NCBI GenBank assembly: GCA_025618425.1
Contig: CM046842.1
Span: 34,787,188 to 34,851,187 of the forward strand
Origin: Heliocidaris tuberculata
Taxonomy: Eukaryota > Echinodermata > Echinoidea > Camarodonta > Echinometridae
Direction of reading: 5' to 3'
DNA length: 64,000 nucleotides
Position 1 is the stretch's first letter. Every line of letters starts with the position of its first letter. A program made the translations under genes and the position numbers. Below, piece by piece: positions 32,901 to 43,125 of the stretch. A model generated the notes under the pieces. It was not told the origin of the DNA and made no database searches. It saw nothing but the letters and a program-made list of their open reading frames with translations.

Positions 32901-33159
32901 GTTTTACATTTTAGAGGCTCTCTGGCCTGCCTATACGACCAAGGGTTCTATTCTTAGTTGCGTTTTTCGGATAGCAATGTCCAAAGATATAAATGATCAG
33001 ATCTGATTGATCTGTCAATGTAAAAGACACACCCCTCAACACACAAGACACATATGTAATGAGCAGATTTAAAGTTCTTATTGAAAAGATAAATGAATAA
33101 ATGATGATGATGATAATAATAATAATAATAAGAAGAACCATGATCTTAACCATGATAAC

Positions 33160-33370
33160 ACACGCCCCTCAACACACAGGGGTGTCGATCCGTTTTTCGG
33201 AATTGGGGGGGGGGGCAAGACAGCCTATCGTAACGATGATCATTTCACACTCAATTCAGTCATCATCAGGGGCGGCGGTGCGTCTTTCAAAGTGGGAGGG
33301 GGGGCACCAACAAAAAGGGGCACCTACAAAGGGTGGAAACAAGGCGGAAAATATCACTTCGAGACATTAG
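33160..33370. repeat. G-rich hAT-type remnants
   Basis: Two segments, GGGTGTCGATCCGTTTTTCG with G11 and CAGGGGCGGCGGTGCGTC with AAAGTGGGAGGGG, plus AAAAAGGGGCACCTACAAA units resembling the 37210 minisatellite. The first segment matches the end of 51248-51550 (GTCGATCCGTTTTG). Boundaries are not resolvable. Confidence 0.4.
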
Positions 33371-33465
33371 TATACCGGTACATTCTGATCAATACACAAC
33401 CGAGGATCATTTTCGACACGCTGTTGTTTCTATCTTAACATGGTTCTAGATAAAAGGTACTTTGC

Positions 33466-33470
<5 letters not shown>

Positions 33471-33496
<26 letters not shown>

Positions 33497-33560
33497 GGTG
33501 TGCACCTCCATAGAGTGGTAGCCTCTCCCATTTAGGCTCTGAAGTTTATCTTTTTAGGTA
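33471..33560 (-). repeat. Poly(T) and possible LINE 3' end, minus strand
   Basis: A T26 run followed by GGTGTGCACCTCCAT. On the minus strand this is ATGGAGGTGCACACC plus poly(A), and the same 15-mer ends the LINE B 3' UTR hairpin region at about 36656-36670. A short, oppositely oriented copy of a related LINE or SINE is the simplest reading. Confidence 0.4.
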
Positions 33561-33846
33561 ATGATTTTGTTTGCATTTTGCTATTTGTTCTTGTTGATTG
33601 ATATTTTATGGGTCAAGGAACAGTGTAGACAACTTATAAGTATTACTTTGGTCTAATTTTTGTGTATTTTGACAGGCAATTTTTGTCATTGGTTCTGTAC
33701 TTTATAAATCGACAGTACGGTGCACTGTAAATACAAACCACACCTTTTCTTCATTTGAGTTGCTTGATCTAACACTTAATCTTACTTCATCCTCTGTAGT
33801 TAGGTTATATTGTATCTATCGCCCTCCTCCTTCTACAAGTAATAAT

Positions 33847-34138
33847 AGGGAGCTTACGAAACGGGACGGGAGAGCAACAGGACGGCGGAGAGTTAACCGA
33901 CTGTGACGGTCCTAGCACTCTCCCCGTCTTGTTTTTCAATCAAGTTACGAAAAAGTGGACGGCGACGCACTGCAATGTTCGGCTTCCCGTCCCCACTTTA
34001 GACCGGACGCTATTTCGCCTGAGAACCGTCCTGAAATCAAACAGGACGGAGAGATACTCCGAGTCGCGCATGCGCACATCGATTTTTTTGCTCGCCTCCC
34101 CGTCTTCAAAGGCTCCCGTCCTGAAATCGTAAGCTCGC
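33847..34138. mobile_element. TIR MITE in LINE B, ~7-bp TSD
   Basis: The left end reads AGGGAGCTTACGA and the right end complements (A)GCGAGCTTACGA. TAATAAT occurs on both sides (33840-33846 and 34139-34145). Removing the insert and one copy restores the LINE frame ...PPPSTSNNFSSR. The interior is rich in GGACGG / CCGTCC in both orientations and in CpG, unlike the LINE. The 7-8-bp duplication leaves the superfamily open (P-like or Merlin-like are possible). Confidence 0.75.
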
Positions 34139-34145
34139 TAATAAT

Positions 34146-36623
34146 TTCTCAAGTAGGACCTTCTCGGAGGAGTTCCTCACTCTCCTTGAAGGCGCAAGTG
34201 TTAATGATTACTTACCTGTACTCTTGGGTGATTTTAATGTACATATAGATGATCCCAATGATAACTTTGCAAAATCCTTTATGGATGGAGTAGATTCTCT
34301 AGGGTTTAAGCAGCATGTCCAAGGTGCCACTCATCGTGCCGGCCATACTCTGGACCTACTCTTCACTAGAGACTCAGACTCTGATGTCATCCACCATGTC
34401 AACATGTTATCTTCGCTACCTTCGGATCATTCTGCACTTGTTGCCACAGCAAACCTCACAAGGCCGCAGAATCCCAAGAAGCAAGTGAGCTACAGAAAAT
34501 TTCGCAACATCGACATGGACTCTCTACGTAATGATATTAAATTGTTAGTCAGTTCTTCTTTTGGTCTGACTTGTCCTTCTGAAGTCGCTGATTATTATAA
34601 CACCTGTCTCCGTACTCTGTTAAATATGTATGCTCCTCTTCATGTGAGAACTGTAACGATCAGACCTAAAGCACCATGGTTCAATGACGAGATTCAGGAG
34701 GCAAAGAGAAGACGACGCCGGGCAGAACGTCGTATGATCAAGTCAGGACTTTGTTTTGATTGGGAACTGTATCATCGAGAGTGTGAATCATACTACGAAT
34801 GCATCTTCAAGGCTAAGTCAACTTACCTTAAGAATCTCATCGGTGATGCTGATACCAAAAGACTCTTCAGTCTTGTAAAATCACTTTCCTCATCTCATCA
34901 CTCATTAATTCTCCCTGACCACTCGTCGGACTCTGAACTGGCAGACAGGTTTGCAATTTTTTTTGCTGAGAAGGTATCCACCGTTGTATCTGCCTTCTCT
35001 GACTCAGTTCCAGTGCCAGCAATCACAACCTTGGCTGCTCCATTTCAGTGTGAACTTTCAGAATTCTGTCTTGTATCTGATCTGGAAGTTAAGGAACTCA
35101 TCACATCACTACCACCTAAGTACTGTAAATTGGATCCAATACCTACCTGGTTGTTGAAGGGCACTCTGGATGATATTCCTCCTGTCATTACCAAGTTGTT
35201 CAACCTCTCTTTGTCCTCTGGTCTCGTCCCAGAACCATTCAAGACATCTCTACTTCTCCCTCTCCTCAAGAAGTCTTCACTTGACCCAAATGGACTCAAT
35301 AATTACAGACCAATTGCTAATCTTCCCTTTTTGGGTAAGGTCCTGGAGAGGATTGTGTCATCACAACTCAAAGATTATCTTGAAAGATCCGACATGTTTC
35401 CTGTTTTTCAATCTTCATATCGAAATCATCATTCAACAGAAACTGCCTTGGTTAAACTTTTCAATGATCTTCTACTGGCCGTAGACAAGGGGAATGAAGC
35501 AGTGTTAGTCCTCCTGGACTACACAGCTGCTTTTGACACTATCGACCACAGTGTGTTACTTCGCCGTCTCGAAAAGGATTTCTTGATATCCGGAACTGTT
35601 CTCGAATGGATTCGTTCATATCTTCACAGCCGTACTCAACGAGTCAGTGACACGCTCTCTTCACCATTCCCGCTGACCTGCGGGGTTCCGCAAGGTTCCG
35701 TGGTCGGGCCGCTCCTTTTTCTTCTTTATACCAGTCCATTGTCCAAAGTCATTGAATCCCGACAAGGTGTTCAGCATGTCGTGTATGCTGACGACACACA
35801 GATTTATGTTACACTGAAACCAAATGAAACGGCTGAAGCAGCTCAAAAACTTCACAACTGTCTTGAGGATATTAAAATCTGGTCCTCAAACAACAAGCTT
35901 TGCCTCAATGAACGAAAATCAGAGTTAATCCATATATATTCTAAACATAGAAACACCACTTCATTTCCGGATTTAGTTACTGATAATGTTAATATTAAAA
36001 GTAGTGAATGGGTACGTGATCTTGGTTTGATCATTGACAAAAATCTTACCCTACAACAACACATTAAACACATTTGTAAGTCAGCATCTTTTGGATTGTT
36101 CAAAATTGGGAAGATAAGGAAACTACTTGACCGACCCACAACTGCCAAATTAACTCATGCATTTGTTTCCTGTCACCTAGATTATTGTAATTCCATATTT
36201 TCTAACCTCCCTCGTACACATTCACTTCCACTTCAACGGGTACAAAATTCTGCCGCAAGACTTGTCTCCCTCTCCAGGAAATCCGAGCCCATAACCCCAA
36301 TCCTCCGTTCTCTCCATTGGCTTCCCATACATCACCGTATATCTTTTAAAGTTCTTCTGCTTACGTACAAAATTCTGAATGGGCAAGCCCCCAAGTATCT
36401 CACAGATCTCATTTCCTTACGTTCCACTACTTCCTCAAGATCCCTCCGTTCATCCTCTACAATGCAATTAACTCCTGGACCTCGCACTTCCACAAAATAT
36501 GGTGATCGTGCTTTTTCTACAATTGCCCCTTCTCTCTGGAATTCTCTGCCTGCCTATATTCATCTAGCCACTTACGTTAATCAGTTTAAGTCCCTGCTGA
36601 AAACTTACCTTTTTAGCAGATAG
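34146..36623 (+). CDS. LINE B ORF2: endonuclease C-terminus and reverse transcriptase
   Basis: An unbroken frame of more than 800 codons from the MITE scar to TAG 36621-36623. The endonuclease end has LLGDFNVHIDD, HRAGHTLDLLF and SLPSDHSAL (catalytic D/N and SDH). A linker follows with APWFNDEIQEAKRRRRRAE. The RT has NYRPIANLPFLGKVLERIV, LDYTAAFDTIDH (first catalytic Asp), CGVPQGSVVGPLLF, VVYADDTQIY (catalytic Asp pair) and LGLIIDKNL. A C-terminal LQRVQNSAARLV, LHWLPI and WNSLPAYI region closes it. No stops or frameshifts were seen, so this is a recent copy disabled mainly by 5' truncation and the MITE. The first ATG (34224) is not a real start: coding runs in from upstream. Confidence 0.9.
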   Translation, partial: FSSRTFSEEFLTLLEGASVNDYLPVLLGDFNVHIDDPNDNFAKSFMDGVDSLGFKQHVQGATHRAGHTLDLLFTRDSDSDVIHHVNMLSSLPSDHSALVATANLTRPQNPKKQVSYRKFRNIDMDSLRNDIKLLVSSSFGLTCPSEVADYYNTCLRTLLNMYAPLHVRTVTIRPKAPWFNDEIQEAKRRRRRAERRMIKSGLCFDWELYHRECESYYECIFKAKSTYLKNLIGDADTKRLFSLVKSLSSSHHSLILPDHSSDSELADRFAIFFAEKVSTVVSAFSDSVPVPAITTLAAPFQCELSEFCLVSDLEVKELITSLPPKYCKLDPIPTWLLKGTLDDIPPVITKLFNLSLSSGLVPEPFKTSLLLPLLKKSSLDPNGLNNYRPIANLPFLGKVLERIVSSQLKDYLERSDMFPVFQSSYRNHHSTETALVKLFNDLLLAVDKGNEAVLVLLDYTAAFDTIDHSVLLRRLEKDFLISGTVLEWIRSYLHSRTQRVSDTLSSPFPLTCGVPQGSVVGPLLFLLYTSPLSKVIESRQGVQHVVYADDTQIYVTLKPNETAEAAQKLHNCLEDIKIWSSNNKLCLNERKSELIHIYSKHRNTTSFPDLVTDNVNIKSSEWVRDLGLIIDKNLTLQQHIKHICKSASFGLFKIGKIRKLLDRPTTAKLTHAFVSCHLDYCNSIFSNLPRTHSLPLQRVQNSAARLVSLSRKSEPITPILRSLHWLPIHHRISFKVLLLTYKILNGQAPKYLTDLISLRSTTSSRSLRSSSTMQLTPGPRTSTKYGDRAFSTIAPSLWNSLPAYIHLATYVNQFKSLLKTYLFSR

Positions 36624-36782
36624 TCCTCTGGAATGACCCAGTTGTGGGTCGGTCAATGGAGGTGCACACCGACTTTGATTTTCAGTATTCATTTACCGTA
36701 TACACTGTATCTATTGTTTGAATTACATAAGGTTTCTAATAATTTTTGTATTTTTGTATTATTTTGGATTTAATCTTAATTT

Positions 36783-36850
36783 TCCGGTAAACCGTGCGCT
36801 TAGAAACATCCGTATTAAGCGCCTAATAAATGTATTGTATTATTTATTAT
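36783..36850 (+). promoter_or_regulatory. LINE B 3' hairpin tail
   Basis: GCGCTTA (36796-36802) and TAAGCGC (36816-36822) form a 7-bp stem with loop GAAACATCCGTAT, followed by CTAATAAATGTATTG and (TTATTATTT). Nearly the same sequence ends the SINE at 60784-60830. In stringent LINEs such hairpins are recognised by the LINE reverse transcriptase. Confidence 0.8.
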
Positions 36851-37204
36851 TATTTGCAGTTGAGTGTAATAGCCTGATCATTTAAGAATTATTTCTTACG
36901 CTGAAGGCAACGGGTGTTGAATTATATACAGCGATTTTCCTAATATGGTAAGAAGATAATAATAAATGCGAGCGAGCGTAGCGATTGAGCTTTGGAAAAA
37001 TTTTACAAAAAAATTGTCCTCGTTCCTTTTATAATTTAGGAGCACTGCTCATTCTTGTATAATTTAGGGCATTGGGCCCCTCCTACCCCCTGCTCTACTG
37101 CCTCACTATTGTGCTGATATCAGTAGGGGAATGTATTATTATGAAGCCTCTCTGATCCTCTTTGTGGACTTTATACATACCCATATTATACTTTATATAT
37201 ACCA

Positions 37205-37435
37205 GTATCTACCGATGTTGCATTCATCAGAAAACAAAAGGGGCACTAATTTCTGAGGTTAAAAGGGGCACTCATCAGAACATAAAAAGGACACTTATTA
37301 GAAAGAAAAAGGGGGACTATACGAAGAAAAAGGCACTTATCAGCTATGAAAAGGGGCACTTTTGGGGTACTTTAAAAAGTGAGGGGGAACTGTGCCCCCT
37401 GCCCCCCCCCCCCCCGGAGCGCTGCCTCTGATCAC
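37205..37435. repeat. ~35-bp minisatellite (AAAAGGGGCACTTATCAG)
   Basis: Five to six degenerate units of AAAAGGGGCACTTATCAGA-type, ending in GTGCCCCCTGCC plus C15. Reverse-complement family of 12450-12970. Probably the interior of a decayed poly(G/C) element. Confidence 0.65.
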
Positions 37436-37789
37436 CATAGCATTGATAAAGATATGATGGTAATTTGAACTTATGTAAAATATGCATATCGATATCATGA
37501 ACAGAAAATGGAATTAAAGATCACGTGAAAAACGACAAAATGATGGGAAAATATATTTTACATAACAGCAAATTGAGTAGAGAAGATATAACACAAAATA
37601 ATAGAAAAAATAAACACTAAAAAAATATGAAAAAAATAGAGAAAAAACTAAATAAATATGAAAATTTAAACTTTGAATTGAATTATGTATGTTCAGAACG
37701 TTTTTCAATGGCGTCTTGTTTTTCTGGAACGCCTCTTAAAAGCAGCTTCTCCACGGTTAAATGACGCAGTAAAGATTAGAGAATTTGCG

Positions 37790-37917
37790 CGGCGAAATTG
37801 AAGTCTGATCTTGTAAAATCTTTTGTACTTCATTGTTTGGAAGGCATCATTTCCTGAGTTTTGCATCAGTTTTCCCTTATTTTATTTTACACCTCCGGAA
37901 TTATTAGGGGGGGGGGG
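37790..37917. repeat. Fragment shared with 51260-51400
   Basis: TTGAAGTCTGATC, TTCATTGTTTGGAAGG, GAGTTTTGCATCA and TTTTACACCTCCGG occur here and, in reverse complement, at 51280-51390 inside another poly(C) element. A G9 run ends it. Confidence 0.6.
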
Positions 37918-37946
37918 AGGGCAAATGATATGTCAACACACACGAC

Positions 37947-38216
37947 CAGTGGCGTACCCAGGATTTTTTAAAGGGTGGTGTTTAGGATTATTCTTCATTT
38001 TCTCACAAGCAAAAAAATAAAAAATTAAAAAATAAAAATCCATCAGCATTTTTGGCTGTCTTCTTACTCCAAATTTTTTTTCTGACATGCCAAAAAAAAA
38101 AATGGTTATCTGCATTTTGGGGTTAAAAACAAGCTCTTTTCATTTCTAAACACCTGAAACACCGCAAAACGGCAAAAGGGGTGTTTAACACCCAAAACAC
38201 CCCCTGTACGCCTATG
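37947..38216. mobile_element. hAT-type MITE, 270 bp, perfect 8-bp TSD
   Basis: The TIRs CAGTGGCGTACCCAGG and complement of CATAGGCGTACAGGGG are flanked by CACACGAC at 37939-37946 and 38217-38224. The interior holds two reverse-complement modules (CATCAGCATTTTTGGCTGTC, TCTGACATGCCAAAAA) and CACCCAAAACACCCCC. No ORF of substance. Confidence 0.9.
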
Positions 38217-38361
38217 CACACGACCTATCTGTAATGTGCAGAAGTAAAGTTCTCATCAAATTCGAGAAAAAAATACAGGTCGAATCACATATGTTTTTTT
38301 TTTGTTTTTTTGTTGCAATTACAGATTGTTACACGTCAGTATTTAAATTCATAATAACTTA

Positions 38362-39064
38362 AAGGCCCGAATTCACAAAGGAGGTTTGGTTAAAACCATG
38401 GTTTAAACCCCATCCTGGGATTTTTAAGCGTACGTGCGCACGGAATCCGATCCAATCATATGTTTTCTTTGAGCGCGCGCATGGGCAATGTGCGCTTATT
38501 TACGCCTATTTTAGTACGCTTACGGAGGTTTCAACCTTACCCATGGTTTAAAGGGGGTACCCAATGCTGAAACAATGTTAGTTCATTTAAAAGATCATGA
38601 TTTTATTAGAAGAAAATCATCTGCCTTAAATTTTTTTTAAATTCGTGTTGCCAGAAAATCCCCGAAATATGGTAAGATTTCAGGATATTTTGGCCCCTCA
38701 GCTGTGTCCAAATTTCAGCTAGGTAACCACAATGACGTCACAGTGGTTACCTTGTCGCGCAATTATAGCAAAATGCGCGCAAGGTATAATGCATTTTGTA
38801 CAGTCTAGCGCGCAACACATCTGCAATACGCGAACCTGGGTAACCACTTTGACGTCATTGTGGTTACCAAGCTGAAATTGGGACACAGCTGAGGGGCCAA
38901 AATATCCTGAAGTCTTACCATATTTCGGGGATTTTTCTGGCAACACGAATTTTAAAAAGACTTAAGGCAGATGATTTTCTGCTAATAAAATCATGATCTT
39001 TTAAATGAACTAACATTGTTTCAGCATTGGGTACCCCCTTTAAACCTCCTTTGTGAATTCGGGC
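38362..39064. mobile_element. Outer inverted-repeat element (GGCCCGAATTCACAAAGG)
   Basis: GGCCCGAATTCACAAAGGAGG on the left and its exact complement on the right. The inside has AACCATGGTTTAAACC and CpG-rich GCGTACGTGCGCACGG. It contains the palindromic element 38553-39038 in its right half. A relative without that insert is at 63090-63255. No target duplication was established. Confidence 0.7.
38553..39038. mobile_element. Palindromic MITE with ~190-bp arms, nested
   Basis: The arms read inward GGGGGTACCCAATGCTGAAA and match over about 190 bp (38553-38745 against 38845-39038), including AAGATCATGATTTTATTAG, AAATATGGTAAGA and AATGACGTCA. The central loop of about 100 bp has GCGCGCAAGGTATAATGC. 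Both outer junctions are TTTAAA, so the target is TTAA or TTTAAA and the exact duplication is ambiguous. Transcribed, it would form a long hairpin RNA. Confidence 0.8.
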
Positions 39065-40199
39065 CAAAAAGTTTACCATTTTTCCTTACTGTATTAAAAT
39101 GATTTTTTTTTTAAATTCTAAACTTCTAAATCTCAATTACTTACCCTCGTTGTATAGGATGCGTATGAAGAATACAATTGCCAGGTTCCAATACTGGTAA
39201 AAGAGAGTGGAAGTTGCAATTCAGGTAAGATAACCCCATAAATAATGCTGTCATGAAAATTTTCCCATTATGTTGTTTCAGTCCATGAATTCCCAAAGTC
39301 AAAATCTTGATACTGTCCCTGACCCAAATGATAATACATATCAGCATACACCATCATTTTATTATACGGAAAGACAGCTTGCATCTGAACACCCGAGTAA
39401 TGATTTTCTAATGTTCCACTGCAACATTTGCAGCGCCAACAAAAATTTCGATGCATTTCGATCCCTTCTAATGAACTCTAAACTCAATTGCTCTGTAATA
39501 GGATTATCAGAAACCTGGTCTACCAATAGTACCCAATCATCTTTTTATTCATTACCTGGATATAATTTGATTACAAACAACAGAATAGGAAAAGCAGGGG
39601 GAGGTGTCGGCTTGTTTATATCACAACATTATGAGTAAAAGCTGAGGCCTGAATTGAATTACATGAATGACTTTATAGAAACTCTTTTCGTAGAAATTAT
39701 TATTCCAGGTGATAAAAACATTTTAGTTGCAGTCATCTACAGGCCACCCAATTCTCTTCATGGTGAATTTCTAAATTGTTTCCATGATCTATTAGCGCAC
39801 CCCCACATGGTAAATAAAAAATGTTTTTTACTCGGTGATTACCATGTTAATCTCTTAAAGTATGATGCAGAAACATTTGTAAAAACTTTTATGGATGTAC
39901 TACTCACTGCTGGTTTTCTTCCATTAATTACTAAGCCAACTAGAATCACCGGCAATGCGGCTACTCTCGTCGATAACGTATTTACAAATGCTCGTTGTAC
40001 CATTTCTTCCGGTATAATTCTTTCCGATTTGTCAGACCATTTTCCTATTTTCTCGCATTTTGAAATTAAATACAACCACGTATTGAATACAGAAACTATT
40101 AATAGCCAACGTCATTTTTCTCAAAATAATATGAATCTTTTCAAAGAAGAGCTTGGAAATTTTGATTGGTCTGTAATTTACAGCAGGCGCGGATAAAGG

Positions 40200-41060
40200 G
40201 GGGGGGGGCAGCGGGCCCCCCCCCCCCCCCCCCCCCGGCCAAAAAAAAAAAAAGAGGGAAGGAGAGAAAGAGAGAAGGAAAAGAAGGGAAAGGGAGAGAA
40301 GAGAGAAAAGGAAAAGAAGAAGAAGAAGAAGAAGAAGAAGAAGAAGAAGAAGAAAATTTGAAAAGTGAAAAAGGAAGAAAAACTTAAAAGAGGAAAAAGC
40401 GCGGAGGCCGGGGGGGGGGCCGAAAAGATCTTGCCTCTCCGTTCTCCCTCCCCCTCCCCCTCCCCGGCCAAAAAGAGGGAAGGAAGGGGAAGGGAAAGAG
40501 GAGAGAATGGGAAAAGAAAAAAAAAATGAAATGAAGGAGGAAGAAAAAGGGGGGAGAGTCCAGGGACCGAAAGGGCCTTGCCTCCCAGGCCCCTTGCAAA
40601 GGGGGCCTGTTGCTTCCCCCCCCCCCCCTCGCAAAGAGAGAGAGAGGAAGAGAGGGAGCAGGAAGGAAATTAGAAAGAACAAAGAGGGAATGAGAGAAGG
40701 AAAAGAAGGGAAAGGGGAGAGAAGAGAAAAGGAAAAAAATAGGAAGACAAAAGGAAAATGGGAAGAAGGATGCCTGGCGCCAAAAGGACCTTCCACCCCC
40801 CCCCCCCCCCCCTCCATAAAAAAAGGGAGAAGGAAGGAAAAGGGATAGATGAGAGAAAGGGGGAAAAAAGGGGAGAAGAAAAAGGAAAAGGGGGAAGGGG
40901 GAAGGAGGCCGGAGGCCGGAGGCCGAAAGGGCCTTGCTCCCACGTTGTCTCATCTCCCCATCTCCAAGAAAAAAATAGAAAAAACAGAGCAGGGTGAAAG
41001 GGAAAGAAAAAAGAGGATATAAAGGGAAGGAAAACGCGGAGGAATAAGAAAAGAAAAGAA
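40200..41060. repeat. Purine-rich ~125-200-bp tandem array inside the hAT element
   Basis: About five units, each composed of a GGCCGAAA(G/A)GG(C/A)CTTGCCTC-like core, a C run, CAAAAAGAGGGAAGG, and an AAGGAAAAG tract. A (GAA)n block expands at 40318-40354. Long ORFs (up to 303 codons, minus strand, Phe/Ser/Pro-rich) come from this composition. Confidence 0.75.
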
Positions 41061-41719
41061 CAGAAGGGATGTAAGCTTCCTGGAAATGAAAAAAAAAATA
41101 GTGAAACGCCTTGCCATTCTTGTGGAATACTGGAATACTCTCTTCTTTTTTTAAACATTTGTTTAACCTTTTATACAGTAATACAAATATGTACAAGCCA
41201 ACCACTTTTGGTTTTAATCATGTCAACGGTTATCCTTAAGACGTTTAGATACTGTTGATGATATTTCCACCTATTTTCAACAATATAGTGGAAAATCAAA
41301 TTTTAACATTTCTTCAAAATATTCATGTTAACAATAAAATTTTGCATGGATATTATATTAGTATTATTCTTTTACAGGCACAAAGAAACGCAATAATAAT
41401 CGTGCTTTGGCATGTAAGTGTATCATTATAATTACACTTATTGTTTTATTACATCTTGTGTACTGGTATGCATACCAGCTTGTGGAACTTTTTCGTACTT
41501 TTACTGTATGAAAGAAAGCGTTTGGAACTTATAGTGCACATGATGCAATTTCAGGTGCGATTTCCTTAATAGATATCATGCATATAGAGCATATCAATAA
41601 AGTCTATTTTGTGAATCATAATACCATTACCGTGTCCGATATTGTCTTTATCATTTCGTACGACAATTAATGACTGGTTTGCACAAAAAATATTAGTGCT
41701 GTTCCTTTTGAAATTTGAT

Positions 41720-41932
41720 TTACAGTATATGCCTTTTCAGTCTTTTTAGATACATAACTGTTTGATATCTTCGCCGACTGTCGCCGAGGAGTAATGATTT
41801 GCCATAGTAATGAGCCCTTAGTACGGCTCCTGGCTTCCTGCAAGAGCCGATGCATGCTAATAAGGATTCACGAAACTCAGTGTTTAGGGCGGATTTCCAG
41901 GAAGTTAGCGTACATGACCATAATGACACCAT
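41720..41932 (-). pseudogene. WSC-like domain remnant inside the hAT element
   Basis: The minus-strand frame contains CIGSCRKPGA, then AHYYGKSLLLGDS. The spacing C-x3-C-x3-G-x7-Y-G-x2-[C]-x-[C]-G matches a WSC domain, a carbohydrate-binding module of extracellular proteins, except that both Cys of the final C-x-C-G box are Leu. The frame has no good flanking partner exons. Being inside the 8-bp-bounded element, it may be a captured host exon that decayed. Host genes of this style often carry WSC modules, but no source is visible here. Confidence 0.45.
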
Positions 41933-42884
41933 CAGAAACAGACGTTAGTTATTACCGAACAAAAGATGAATAAGTAGCCCCTCGAAATCATAGGTGTCAA
42001 AGTGTAAATATTTTCTTTCGGAATTTAGAAACTTTAGTCATTATAATATGATCTGTATGGACTTTAAAAATTTCAGAATGTTCTTCCGGCGGGAGTGAAA
42101 GCCCTTTATATGCTTTTGCACCCCCCCCCCCGAGATCGAGCGTCAGATACGCCATTTGTCACCATTATTGTAGCACTATGTAGCTCACATGATTTGAAAT
42201 TTGGCCCCCCCCCCTAAGAAATCCTGGATCCGCGCCTGATTTACAGTATACACAATGTTAGTGAAGCCTTCGATTCTTTTATGAATATTGTTTCTTATAA
42301 AAATGAAAAATTGTTTCCCGGTAATACAAAAGAAGCGTTCTAACTATAAAACGATTCCAAGATGCCTTTGGATCACCCCAGGCATTTTGCGCTCAATTAA
42401 CAGGAAGAATAATCTATATCTAAAAACAATTTCAAAACTATGTGATAAGAACAAAAAGAAGTATACTGATTACAAGAACCTACTTACAGGTATCCTTAGA
42501 AGATCCACAAAAAAGTACTTTTGTAACCAGTTTAACCTATACAAAACAGACGTACAAAATACTAGGAAAATTATTAAGAATGTTTTACAAGGCAACCAAA
42601 AAAAAAAAGTGTTCGGTTTCAAAAATAAGTTTAGATGGGGAAATTATTGAAAACCTTCAAAGATTGTCAAATGCATTTAACGATTTTTTTTGCCGGTATT
42701 TGCCCAAATCTTGCCAGTATCATTCCTGACTCTTCTAATCATTTCACAGATTTTCTTAAGGATCCTAACCCTAACTCAATATATTTTTCACCTACAGACG
42801 AGACGGAGGTTGCAGGTATAATTCATGAGTAAAAGAATAAACATATTTCAGGGCACGATACCATTAGTAATGTTTTAATTTTTT

Positions 42885-43125
42885 AAATGTTTTAATCTTA
42901 CGTAGTCTTCATTGATGTTACTTATTTTTTTTCTCTCACAACTCAAACTTTAATGCACTTTGTTTTACTTGTAAGGATCGAAAAATGTTTATGCACTAAG
43001 TTGTGTTGTCAATCATTTTGAATATTGTCAACTTCATAATACTTATTGTTATATACTTTGAAAAATGAAAATGTAATGAAATAAAATCTAAATCTGAAAT
43101 CTGAAAAAAAAAATCTGAAAATTAA
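42885..43125 (+). repeat. Foreign LINE-tail fragment inside LINE C
   Basis: RT homology stops after GHDTISN and resumes at IVKPLIYM. The 240 bp between are AT-rich and end in AATGAAATAAAATCTAAATC followed by a TCTGAAA repeat, like a LINE 3' end. The flanks show no clear duplication. Confidence 0.5.

Larger units (their letters stand above)
33600..36850 (+). mobile_element. LINE B: CR1/L2-like non-LTR retrotransposon
   Basis: 5'-truncated LINE with the end of the endonuclease domain (VVRLYCIYRPPPSTS, about 33780-33840), a MITE insertion (33847-34138), a long open ORF2 (34146-36623), a 3' UTR and a hairpin tail (36796-36822) ending in (TTATTATTT). The order and motifs fit the CR1/L2 group. The 5' border is not sharp and no ORF1 is seen. 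Confidence 0.88.
40184..42238. mobile_element. hAT-type element, 2,055 bp, perfect 8-bp TSD
   Basis: TIR CAGGCGCGGAT on the left and the complement of CAGGCGCGGATCC on the right, with ATTTACAG at 40176-40183 and 42239-42246. It is the largest family member here. The left 0.85 kb is a purine-rich array with G and C runs, the middle is AT-rich, and a minus-strand WSC-like remnant lies at 41720-41932. No transposase was recognised, so it is non-autonomous. It lies within the LINE C linker, and excision restores VIYSIHN. Confidence 0.9.

Noticed and set aside
33955..34248. 97-codon frame upstream of LINE B ORF2
   Set aside because: It lies in the MITE and reads out of frame into the LINE.
40032..41205. 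Long minus-strand Phe/Ser/Pro-rich frames (up to 303 codons)
   Set aside because: They come from pyrimidine-rich tandem units, overlap in several frames, and have no domain.
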